64,000 bases of DNA from Porphyra umbilicalis (Eukaryota > Rhodophyta > Bangiophyceae > Bangiales > Bangiaceae): assembly GCA_002049455.2 (NCBI GenBank), contig KV919000.1, positions 1-64,000 of the forward strand, written 5' to 3'. Position 1 is the stretch's first letter, and every line of letters begins with the position of its first letter. A program made the translations under genes and the position numbers. Below are positions 56,086-64,000 of this stretch, in pieces. A model generated the notes under the pieces. That model saw only the letters and a program-made list of their open reading frames with translations. It was not told the DNA's origin and did no database searches.

Positions 56086-57807
56086 ATGACCCCCGCGCCC
56101 GCGCCGCTGGCGCCGGCGCCACCCGCAGCGGCCAATGGGGACGCGGGCAGCTCCGCTGTGTGGTCGGAGACCGTCGCTGCAGAGCCGATGATGGAGGCGA
56201 CAGCGGCGCTCCCCGGGAGCGATGCGTATCGCCGACCCGGCCGTGTGTCGGACGTTGGCATCAAGGCCATGGAGGTGTACGTGCCGGCGCTGGCCGTGTC
56301 GGCAGCGGACATGGAGGTGGCTGATGGGGTGCCGGCGGGAAAGTACACCGAAGGTACGTCGGGGGGGTCGGTGAGAGCGCCTCAAGTGTCTGCTGCTAGA
56401 TGTGACACCGCGCTGCAGCCCGCCACTCGGCGGCCAACGTCAGGCGCCCGTCGCTAACGCTCTGCTCCTTGTGTCACGCCCAGCTCGCGCCGCCTTGTTC
56501 TGGGGTGGGTATGCTGCACCTTTGTGCTTCCTCTCGCTCGACTCACCCCCATTGCGTTTGTCTCCCAGGCCTCGGCCAGTCCCACATGTCCTTTGTCAGT
56601 GACCGCGAGGACGTCACCTCCCTGGCCCTCACCGTCACCTCGCGGCTGCTCGCCACCCACCGCCTCGCCCCCGCGTCCATCGGCTACCTGGCCGTCGCCA
56701 CCGAGTCCCGCGTCGACCGCTCCAAGTCGATCAAATCCTCCCTCATGGCCCTCTTCCCGTCGACCACGTCCGTTGAGGGCATTGACGCGACGCACGCGTG
56801 TTACGGGTCGACGGCGGCGCTCTTTGCGGCCGCCGCGTGGGTGGAATCCTCCGCCTGGGACGGCCGCGACGCGGTCGTCGTCGCCGCCGACATTGCGCTG
56901 TACGGGCGGGGGCCCGCGCGGGTGACGGGCGGCGCCGGCGCCGTCGCGCTGCTCGTCGGCCGCAACGGTGGCGGCGGCGGCGGCGGCCCACCGGTGGCGT
57001 TGGCGCTGGAGGTGGGCCTCCGCGCGACGCACATGGAGTGCACGTGGGACTTTTGCAAGCCCGCAGCCGCGGTGGAGGTCCCAGTCGTCAATGGGGAGGA
57101 GACCGTCGCCGTTTTTTACCGCTGCCTCGGCGTGTGCTACGAGCGGTGGCGGGCGGCGGCGGCGGGTGTGGCCGCCACCGCCGCCGCCGCGGCCGCCGCT
57201 GCCACCACCGCCGCCGCCGACGGTGGGGTGCCACCCAAAGCGGGTGCGGGCGCTGCCAATGGCGTCGCGCAGGCCGGCGGTGGCGGCGGTCGGGCGCCCC
57301 CCCCGGGGCCCACCCGGGACGGCGCGCCCGCCGCCGACGGCGTGCAGCTGCGGGCGGGCTTGCCCGTCGACTGGGCGCTCTTCCACGCCCCCTTTCAAAA
57401 GATGGTCCGCCGCGCGCTCGCCCGCCTCGTGTGGGCCGACGTGGGCGCGTGCGGCACCGCCGCCGACGCGGCGGCGGCGTACCCCGACGACCTCGCGGCG
57501 TGGTGGTCGGCCGCCGCCGCGGCATCCGCCGCCCGCGCCGCGACGGAGCCGTGGGTGGGTCCTCTGCCGGCGGGGGTCCCCGCCCGCCCCCCCCCGCCCA
57601 CCCGGCGGCCTCTGCGACGGCGCCCTTCCCCGAGGAGCGGGTGCGGGCGGTCGACGTTGGGGGCTTCCCCTCCAAAGCCGCGGAGCGCGCCTTTGTCGCC
57701 GCCTCGACGCCGCTCTTCACCCGCGTTACCGCCCCGTCGACGGCGCTGTCGGTCGAGACGGGCAACGCCTACACCGCGTCCCTGTACATGTCCCTCGCCG
57801 CCCTCGT

Positions 57808-57844
<37 letters not shown>

Positions 57845-58003
57845 TCGCCGCCGCCGGCGGTGGGCGACCGGCTGCTGCTCTTTGCGTTTGGCTCGGGGGC
57901 GGCGGCGAGCCTCTACTCCCTGCGGGTTGTGGCGCCGCCGGGCGGGCTGCTCGGCGGGCCGCCGCCGCGGCTCGGGGGCGAGGGGGGTGGGGGGGGGGGA
58001 TGA

Positions 58004-58044
<41 letters not shown>

Positions 58045-58045
58045 A

Positions 58046-58101
<56 letters not shown>

Positions 58102-58482
58102 CCCGCCGGCGCCGCTGCGCTGCGGCGGCCCCGCCGGGTGGTCGACGTGCGCGCGTACGAGGCGGCGTGTGCGCGGCGGGCGGCGGCGTTTGGGCGCCTC
58201 GGCTGGACGCCGACGGGGGCGGTCGGCGACGTGGCGGCGGGCGCGTGGTACTTGGTGCGCGTCGAAGCCGACGGGCGGCGCGTGTACCGACAACGGGGGG
58301 ATGGCAGCGCGCTGGGGAGCGGGGCACCGGAGGATGCCGCTGTGCTAAACGGCGCTGCGGTGCGGAACGGCGCTGTGGCGGAGGGCGCCCGCAAGGCGGA
58401 CGCACCCGACCGGGGACGTGGGCCTGAGGAGCCCCGCGGCGCTGTGCGTGCACCCGGTGTGGGAAGGGCCCTCGGCCCCTGA
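56086..58482 (+). CDS. HMGCS: Hydroxymethylglutaryl-CoA synthase, two exons
   Basis: Exon 1 is 56086-56353 and exon 2 is 56569-58482, with a 215-nt intron (GTACGT donor, CCCAG acceptor) that joins GKYTEG to LGQSHMS, the conserved KYTxGLGQ. It condenses acetyl-CoA with acetoacetyl-CoA to HMG-CoA in the mevalonate pathway. Catalytic residues: Glu135 (ATESRVDRSKS), Cys167 (THACYGSTAALF) and His362 (LFHAPFQKMV). Other landmarks are SSAWDGRDAVVVAADIALYG, NAYTASLYMSLAAL, FAFGSGAAASLYSLRVV and GAWYLVRVEADGRRVY. It is longer than usual (450-520 aa) because of Ala/Gly inserts, a (PA)n tract and a C-terminal extension. The frame changes at a C run (57587-57595) and a G run (57989-57999), most simply run-length errors. 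No clear transit peptide, so probably cytosolic. Confidence 0.9.
58004..58100 (+). repeat. (GCGCCC)n hexanucleotide array in HMG-CoA synthase
   Basis: About 16 units of CGCCCG encode alternating Pro-Ala between the catalytic domain and the last conserved block. One unit carries a CGCCCA variant. The array is probably length-variable. Confidence 0.85.
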
Positions 58483-59213
58483 TGGCTCGCTACCCGTCCG
58501 TGCTTGTTTGGCCTTTCTCGGGGGACGCGCGCGTTGCGTCAGACACCCCTAACTGGCTGCGCGACTGCAAAGGCACGGGGAGCGGAGCGGACGGGAGTAC
58601 GTGACGAGTCGAAAAACAAAAGGAACACTAAGAGAAGCAAGAGTAGATACAAACGCAGGTCGCCCGGCTCCCAAGGAGAAAAAAGATAAACAATCACGCG
58701 GTGGAGCCACGCGCGCCACCCCACCACCACCCACGCCGCCTCGGCACGACGCGCCCATTGCGCGCTCGTGCCGCCGCCGCCGCCGTCGACGCCCCTGGGC
58801 GGCCGCCGGCGCTTGACACGACCGCCAGCAGCTGTTCCTCTTGCGGCGGCCCACGACACGCGCAGTGGAGCGCAGTTACTAGTAAAAAAAAAACAATCTT
58901 ACGTGCAACCCCCACCACTCCCCACTCGTCACCACCACCACCACCACTACCACCACCACCACCACCACCCAACCACCACCGCCACCAGCAGACACACTTG
59001 GAGAAGCCATGGAACAGCCGATAGCCAACAGCTCCAGCCTCTTGGTGCGCGCGGGGCGGTGACCCCTCGCGCGGACGCCATCGAAACAGACACCGGCCGC
59101 CGCCCGTGCGGGACGCGCCGCACCGCCGCTCAGTCAGTTGTAACAAAATCAGTGCATCCCCGTCCGATGCATCACGGCGCGCACGCCGGTCGACGCGCTG
59201 GTCCTTGTCGCCC
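58483..59213. other. 3' intergenic between convergent genes, with CCA repeat
   Basis: Separates HMG-CoA synthase (+) and the surface protein (-). At about 58930-58985 a (CCA)n microsatellite occurs. No coding frame with recognisable content. Confidence 0.5.
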
Positions 59214-62200
59214 TTAGACCGCCGCCGCCGCATCCGCCGCCGCCGTCGACGACAGCGCGCCCGCCTCGAGGAGCACAAACGCGGCCATAGCAACGAGGCC
59301 GACGCCCGCCACAACGATGCCCGTGATTGCCCCCGCCGACAGGCCCGTCGCCTGGTCGGTCGTTGGCAGCGTTTGTTGGTCGAGCACCTTGGGCGACGCC
59401 TCAAAGTAGGCGACCTCGGTCGGGAAGCCGGCGGCGGTCATGCCCTCGGCCAAGAAGCCCTGCTCCACATACTCAAAGTAGGTCGTCATCATGAGCTCCC
59501 GCCGCGGCGCATCCGCGTACATGGTCACCCGCACCCGCACCGAGTCGGGGCTGACCAACTCGGAGTCTGGCCTGAGCAGCGCCGGCGCGGTGCGGCTCGG
59601 CACCGTTGCGGCGGGGAGGCCCAGCCCCGCCGGCGCGGGGGTAGGCGACGCCGTCGGCGTCACTGCCGACCCGTCGGCCTGCCGTTGGGCAGACTCTGTC
59701 AGGCGCGGTGGCGCCGCGGTGGCGGGCGGCGCCCAGGCCGCCGGGGCGGCGGCCCCAAACCGGGCTGCCGGCACGGGCGCGGCACTCGGCGCGGCCGTCA
59801 CGACGGGCCTGTTGGGCGTCCCGATCGTCACGACATCCTCCCCATACTCAAACACCGCCGGCCCGTCGGAAATCCCCGTGATCGCCCACAGCCGCCGCTT
59901 GGTCAGCGTGTTGGTCGCCGACAGCGTGAGGAAGTGCTCCGCCACCGACTCGTTGAAGCCGCAGCGGCCGCGGAAGGCCGGACCCGCCAGCAAGAGTACA
60001 GCCGACACTCGGTAGTAGTAGGTGGTCGGGTCGAGGTCGACTTGCGAGAGGTTGCGGGCCACGGCGCAAGCGCCCAAGCCCGTGGGCGTCGGCGTCGGCG
60101 TCGGCGTCGGGCACGACCCGTCGGCGCACGGGTCGGCCGTTGGCGTCGCAAAGGCCGGGCCGCTCGTGGCGTCCGGAGGCTCGTCCGACGGCTCGGCGCT
60201 CTCCGACGCGCCCGCCTCGTCGTCCGACGGGTTGGGCGACTCGGAAGCATCCGCTTCATCGTCCGACGGCTCCGCGCTCTCCGACGGCTCGACGCTCTCG
60301 GACGGCTCGACGCTCTCCGACTCGGTCGGCTCCACCGACTCGGACGGCTCCACCGACTCTGATGGCTCCACCGACTCGGACGGCTCGACCGACGGGGACG
60401 CATTGGCCTCGCCCGTTGGCGTCGGCTGGGGGCTCGACCCGCCGCCCGGGCTGCGCGTCGGCGTTGCCGTGGCAGTCGGCGTTGCTACCGACCCGGGATC
60501 GCGAGTTGAGGACGGCAAAGTCGCCGTAGGCGTCGCGGTCGGCGTGCGGGTCGCACCTGGCCCGTCTGGGGCCCTCGTCGGCGTGGCCGTAGCGGTCGGC
60601 GTCGGCCCAGGACCGGGGCCAAACGTCCGCGACGGCGTCGGCGTCGGTGTCGGTCCAAAGGCCGTGCCCGTTGGCGTTGGCGTTGGCGTCGGCGTCGGTC
60701 CAAAGGCCGTGCCCGTTGGCGTTGGCGTTGGCGTTGGCGTTGGCGTCGGCGTTGGTCCGAGCGCGGTGCCCGTCGACGTCGGTGACGGCGTCGGTGTCGG
60801 CGTCGGCGTTGGTCCAAAGGCGATGCCCGTCGGCGTCGGCGTTGGTCCAAATGCAGTACCCGTCGGCGCCAGCGTCGGCGTCGGCGTCGGCGTCGGCGTT
60901 GGCCCGCCGGGAATCGGGGTTGCCGACGGCAGACCAGGCCCAGCCGTCGCGCTCGCGCTCGCGCTCGGCGACGCCGTCGGCGACGCCGTCGGCTGCTCCG
61001 GCAAGCCCGTTGCCGTCGGCAATCCCGTCCGCTGTGGCGTCGACGTGGGAGAGGCCGAGGCCGTTGGGACCACCGGCCCGGTCGTTTGCACGGGCGAGGC
61101 GGTGGGCGTCGGAGATACAGGGCCAGCCGTCCGCACCGGCGTGGCGGTTGGCGTCGGGAAGACCGGGTCAGCCGTCCGCACCGGCGTGGCGGTTGGCGTC
61201 GGAGACACTGGACCAGCCGTCCGCACCGGCGTGGCGGTTGGCGTCGGGAAAACCGGGTCAGCCGTCCGCACCGGCGTGGCGGTTGGCGTCGGGAAGACCG
61301 GGTCAGCCGTCCGCACCGGCGTCGCGGTTGGCGTCGGGAAAACCGGGTCAGCCGTCCGCGTCGGCGTGGCGGTCGGCGTCGAAAAGCCCGGACCAGCCGT
61401 CCGCAACGGCGTGGCGGTTGGCGTCGGGAAAACCGGGTCAGCCGTCTGCACCGGCGTGGCGGTTGGCGTCGGAGACACTGGACCAGCCGTCCGCGTCGGC
61501 GTGGCGGTCGGCGTCGGAAAGCCCGGACCAGCCGTCCGCACCGGTGTGGCGGTTGGCGTCGGGAAAACCGGGCCGGCCGTCCGCACCGGTGTGGCGGTTG
61601 GCGTTGGGAAGCCCGGGCCGGCCGTCCGCACCGGTGTGGCGGTTGGCGTTGGGAAGCCCGGGCCGGCCGTCCGCACCGGTGTGGCGGTAGGCGTCGGGAA
61701 GCCCGGGCCGGCCGTCCGCACCGGTGTGGCGGTAGGCGTCGGGAAGCCCGGGCCGGCCGTCGGCACCGGTGTGGCGGTTGGCGTTGGAAAGCCCGGGCCG
61801 GCCGTCCGCACCGGTGTGGCGGTTGGCGTCGGGGAGGCCGACGCGGACGGCACCGCCGTGGGAGACGTCGACGGCGCCAACGGGCTCGCCGAGGCCGTCG
61901 GGGTGGCGGTGGGGTCCGGCGGCAGCTCCGTCTCCTCCACTGGCTCCTCCGTCTCAGTCTCATTGTCAGGCGTCACGGACGGCGACGGTGCCACCGACGG
62001 CCCCGTCGATGGCGACGGCGCCGCGCTCGGCGTCGGCGGCAACGACGGACTCGGCGACGGCGACGGCGCCGCGGTCGGCTTCGGCGGTATCGACGGACTC
62101 GGCGACGGCGACGGTGTCGCGCTGGGCGTCGGCTCCACCGGCAGGCTGGTCTCGTCCGGCACCTCCGTCTCAAACGGCAGCTCCGTCTCCATGGGCCCAT

Positions 62201-63644
62201 CCGTCACAACGGGCTCGTCCTCCGACGTCTGCTCCGGCACCGGCTCGGGCGTAGCCGACGGCGTGGCCGTTGGCGCAGCGGTCGGCAAAGGCGTCGGCAA
62301 AGCGGTCCGCGTCGGCGTGGCGCTTGGCGTCGGCGAAGGGGTTGGCGTCGGCGTTGGCGTATTCAATTCCAAAAATGGGAGCGCAAGGCCACCGTCGATG
62401 CGACCGACCAGCGCGGGCGCCTCGTCGCGGCACACTGAAATGCCATTGACGATCGAGTCAGGGATGCCAATGGTCGCCATGGCGACAAACTGGCCGTCGG
62501 TGGTCAGCTCCATGACGAGGCCGTCCTCCACATCGCTGTTGCCGACGTGCTCCACCGTAAAGCCCTCAAACGTAAAGTCCCCGTCCGTCGACCCGCCGAC
62601 ATAGAGGCCCGACCCGTCTGGCTTGAGAACGACCGACGCGGCGCGCTGGCGGCTGCCAACACCCACCACCTGCCGCGTCCACACCGGCCCCGAGTTGAGT
62701 ACCGTCCCGTAGCGCCGGATGAACGCGTGGTACTCATTGAGGACGACCTGCTCGGGCGCCAGGTCGTCGCTCATCGACTCGTCCGTGTTGCCGACAATGT
62801 AGTACGATCCCGCCCCGTCCGCGACAATGCCACGAATGGCAAAGCCATTGGCAAACAGCCTCGACATGGCGTGCGAGTCCGTGACCGTGCCACTCGCCAG
62901 GCTAAACCGAAAGATGTACCCCAAGCCCAGAAAGTGGCCAATAGCCACGACACTGTCCGTCGCCGACTCGTACACAAACCCAAGGGCGTCCACCCCCGAC
63001 GACAGCAGGAACGGGTTGGCCGACGGCACGGTGATGTCCCACTGGGCGATCAGCGCCAGCGTGTCCGCATCCACTTGGAGGAGGTTCAGGGGGAGTCGAC
63101 TCGAAATCGACCCCGACTCGAGCGACTGGCCGACCGACATGAGCAGCAGGTTGCCATCGCCGTCAAAGTCCACCGACCGGGCGACATTGTCATAGGACGC
63201 CCGAATGTCATACTGGTTGCGCCGCAACACGCCACCCGAGAGCGCGTCGTACACAATCACGACCGCGTCTTGGAAAGAGCCGTCCCGGTTGTTACCAACG
63301 TCCCCAGACGTGGAGCCCACCGCGTAGAGGCGGCCGTTGCGGAACTTGACGTCCCACAACGAATCACGGGCCGAGGTGGACCCGACAATTCGCTCGTAGA
63401 GGCGGGCCTTGGTCTCGTCCAACCGCCCGACCATAAAGTTGTTGCCGCTCGAGCCGACGTAGTAGGAGTTGCAATTGGCGGGGTCCGTCGCGACCGCGTT
63501 GGAGACGCGCACCGCCCACGCGCCGCCGCCGCCGCCGAGCAACACCACGAGCACCAGCGGCAGCACGCACAACACCCAGCAGAGGGCACCCCGCTGCCGG
63601 GAGCGCCCACCGCCGCCGCGTCCGCCGCGTCCGCCGCCCGCCAT
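59214..63644 (-). CDS. Large mucin-like type I membrane surface protein
   Basis: About 1476 aa from Met at 63644 (the frame is open to 63956, but the earlier Mets do not give a signal peptide). Order: basic N-terminus plus hydrophobic signal ([16 protein letters not shown]); a domain of about 400 residues with repeated turns ([33 protein letters not shown]) like SBBP-type beta-propeller repeats; about 750 residues of Pro/Thr/Ser-rich sequence with 15-aa repeats and Ser/Glu/Pro repeats ([13 protein letters not shown]); then a Cys-containing folded domain ([30 protein letters not shown]); a transmembrane helix ([21 protein letters not shown]); and a short Ala-rich cytoplasmic end. The stalk is probably heavily O-glycosylated. 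A cell-wall or adhesion role is inferred; no named family fits the whole. Confidence 0.8.
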   Translation of the reverse strand: MAGGGRGGRGGGGRSRQRGALCWVLCVLPLVLVVLLGGGGGAWAVRVSNAVATDPANCNSYYVGSSGNNFMVGRLDETKARLYERIVGSTSARDSLWDVKFRNGRLYAVGSTSGDVGNNRDGSFQDAVVIVYDALSGGVLRRNQYDIRASYDNVARSVDFDGDGNLLLMSVGQSLESGSISSRLPLNLLQVDADTLALIAQWDITVPSANPFLLSSGVDALGFVYESATDSVVAIGHFLGLGYIFRFSLASGTVTDSHAMSRLFANGFAIRGIVADGAGSYYIVGNTDESMSDDLAPEQVVLNEYHAFIRRYGTVLNSGPVWTRQVVGVGSRQRAASVVLKPDGSGLYVGGSTDGDFTFEGFTVEHVGNSDVEDGLVMELTTDGQFVAMATIGIPDSIVNGISVCRDEAPALVGRIDGGLALPFLELNTPTPTPTPSPTPSATPTRTALPTPLPTAAPTATPSATPEPVPEQTSEDEPVVTDGPMETELPFETEVPDETSLPVEPTPSATPSPSPSPSIPPKPTAAPSPSPSPSLPPTPSAAPSPSTGPSVAPSPSVTPDNETETEEPVEETELPPDPTATPTASASPLAPSTSPTAVPSASASPTPTATPVRTAGPGFPTPTATPVPTAGPGFPTPTATPVRTAGPGFPTPTATPVRTAGPGFPTPTATPVRTAGPGFPTPTATPVRTAGPVFPTPTATPVRTAGPGFPTPTATPTRTAGPVSPTPTATPVQTADPVFPTPTATPLRTAGPGFSTPTATPTRTADPVFPTPTATPVRTADPVFPTPTATPVRTADPVFPTPTATPVRTAGPVSPTPTATPVRTADPVFPTPTATPVRTAGPVSPTPTASPVQTTGPVVPTASASPTSTPQRTGLPTATGLPEQPTASPTASPSASASATAGPGLPSATPIPGGPTPTPTPTPTLAPTGTAFGPTPTPTGIAFGPTPTPTPTPSPTSTGTALGPTPTPTPTPTPTPTGTAFGPTPTPTPTPTGTAFGPTPTPTPSRTFGPGPGPTPTATATPTRAPDGPGATRTPTATPTATLPSSTRDPGSVATPTATATPTRSPGGGSSPQPTPTGEANASPSVEPSESVEPSESVEPSESVEPTESESVEPSESVEPSESAEPSDDEADASESPNPSDDEAGASESAEPSDEPPDATSGPAFATPTADPCADGSCPTPTPTPTPTGLGACAVARNLSQVDLDPTTYYYRVSAVLLLAGPAFRGRCGFNESVAEHFLTLSATNTLTKRRLWAITGISDGPAVFEYGEDVVTIGTPNRPVVTAAPSAAPVPAARFGAAAPAAWAPPATAAPPRLTESAQRQADGSAVTPTASPTPAPAGLGLPAATVPSRTAPALLRPDSELVSPDSVRVRVTMYADAPRRELMMTTYFEYVEQGFLAEGMTAAGFPTEVAYFEASPKVLDQQTLPTTDQATGLSAGAITGIVVAGVGLVAMAAFVLLEAGALSSTAAADAAAAV
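61065..61829 (-). repeat. 45-bp coding minisatellite, 17 units
   Basis: Seventeen perfect-length 45-bp units encode [15 protein letters not shown] and variants ([27 protein letters not shown]). Variant types alternate in blocks, a sign of repeated unequal exchange or slippage. Flanking degenerate (TP)n repeats extend to about 60640 and 62360. Confidence 0.95.
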
Positions 63645-64000
63645 GCGCGCGCCCGCACTCCGTCCGGCCCGCCCACCGCCCGATGGCATGCGCGCAGCGT
63701 CGCGGCCACGACTCCCCCCGTTTGGCGGGTGCGCACGTCGCCCCCCTCCGCCGCGTCCGTCCTCCTCCACCGCTCCCCGGCAAAGCGGCCGATGACGCGG
63801 CTCATTGCCAAGCCTCATCAGCGGAAAATGGGAGGCCGCAGCCGGGCGTCCGCATACAGCGTCCGGGGCGCTCCCCCGCGGCGCCGCTGCGTCGTCCTCC
63901 GCCCGCGCCGCCGTCGCTCTCCAACCCGCAAGCCGAGACACGGGGCGCATCGCCACCCTCCCGTCGTCCGCCGAGGCCGCTCCGCCCAGCAGCCGCCCGA
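63645..64000. other. 5' flank of the surface-protein gene
   Basis: The surface-protein frame continues open to 63956 with basic, Ala/Gly/Arg-rich translation, but it is more likely 5' UTR and promoter. The window ends here. Confidence 0.4.

Noticed and set aside
58004-58100. CRISPR-like or regulatory repeat array
   Set aside because: It is a simple hexanucleotide microsatellite inside a coding exon.
60022-62604. 860-codon plus-strand Val/Gly-rich repeat frame
   Set aside because: Antisense of the Pro/Thr repeat stalk; only the minus frame has signal peptide, Cys domain and TM.
1-64000. tRNA, rRNA or riboswitch genes
   Set aside because: No tRNA A/B boxes, rRNA core sequences or conserved riboswitch motifs were seen on either strand.

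Overview
The window is nuclear DNA of a GC-rich eukaryote, most likely a bangiophyte red alga of the Porphyra/Pyropia kind. Genes are short or single-exon with few GT-AG introns of about 90-320 bp. The proteins carry Ala/Gly/Pro-rich inserts. There is a plastid-type atypical thioredoxin, a mitochondrial gamma-carbonic-anhydrase-like protein and a plant-type Twinkle primase-helicase. The lineage is inferred from this style; no marker gene proves it.

Layout. 0-3.3 kb: one low-complexity protein. 3.3-32.6 kb: a repeat-rich block of lower GC packed with decayed mobile DNA. It holds an inverted-repeat-bounded segment (4.4-5.6 kb), a hAT transposase relic (8.9-10.8 kb), four Tc1/mariner-type copies (11.4-12.8, 17.8-19.2, 20.2-21.7 and 26.1-26.4 kb), a nearly intact pogo/Tigger transposase (23.6-25.2 kb), and an LTR-retrotransposon fossil (27.0-30.1 kb). 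It also holds a PIF1-type helicase relic and an unrecognised spliced gene that a Tc1/mariner element has split. Two of the Tc1 copies can be delimited to the base by TIRs and TA target-site duplications.

32.7-64 kb is gene-rich. In order: a gamma-CA-like complex I subunit (+), an atypical thioredoxin (-), Twinkle (-) head-to-head with NOL6/Utp22 (+), an Ala/Gly-rich protein (+), an ATM1/ABCB7 half-transporter (-), a RING-H2 membrane protein (+), HMG-CoA synthase (+), and a large mucin-like surface protein (-). Several are organellar: complex I assembly, organelle DNA replication and Fe-S/thiol export in mitochondria, and probably redox signalling in the plastid. HMG-CoA synthase is the committed condensation of the mevalonate pathway.

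Five GC-rich genes (Twinkle, NOL6, ABCB7, HMGCS and the 46.6 kb gene) read through only if the frame is changed at long G or C homopolymer runs. This looks more like run-length error in the sequence than like true pseudogenes. Functions were assigned by reading motifs; no database search was possible.
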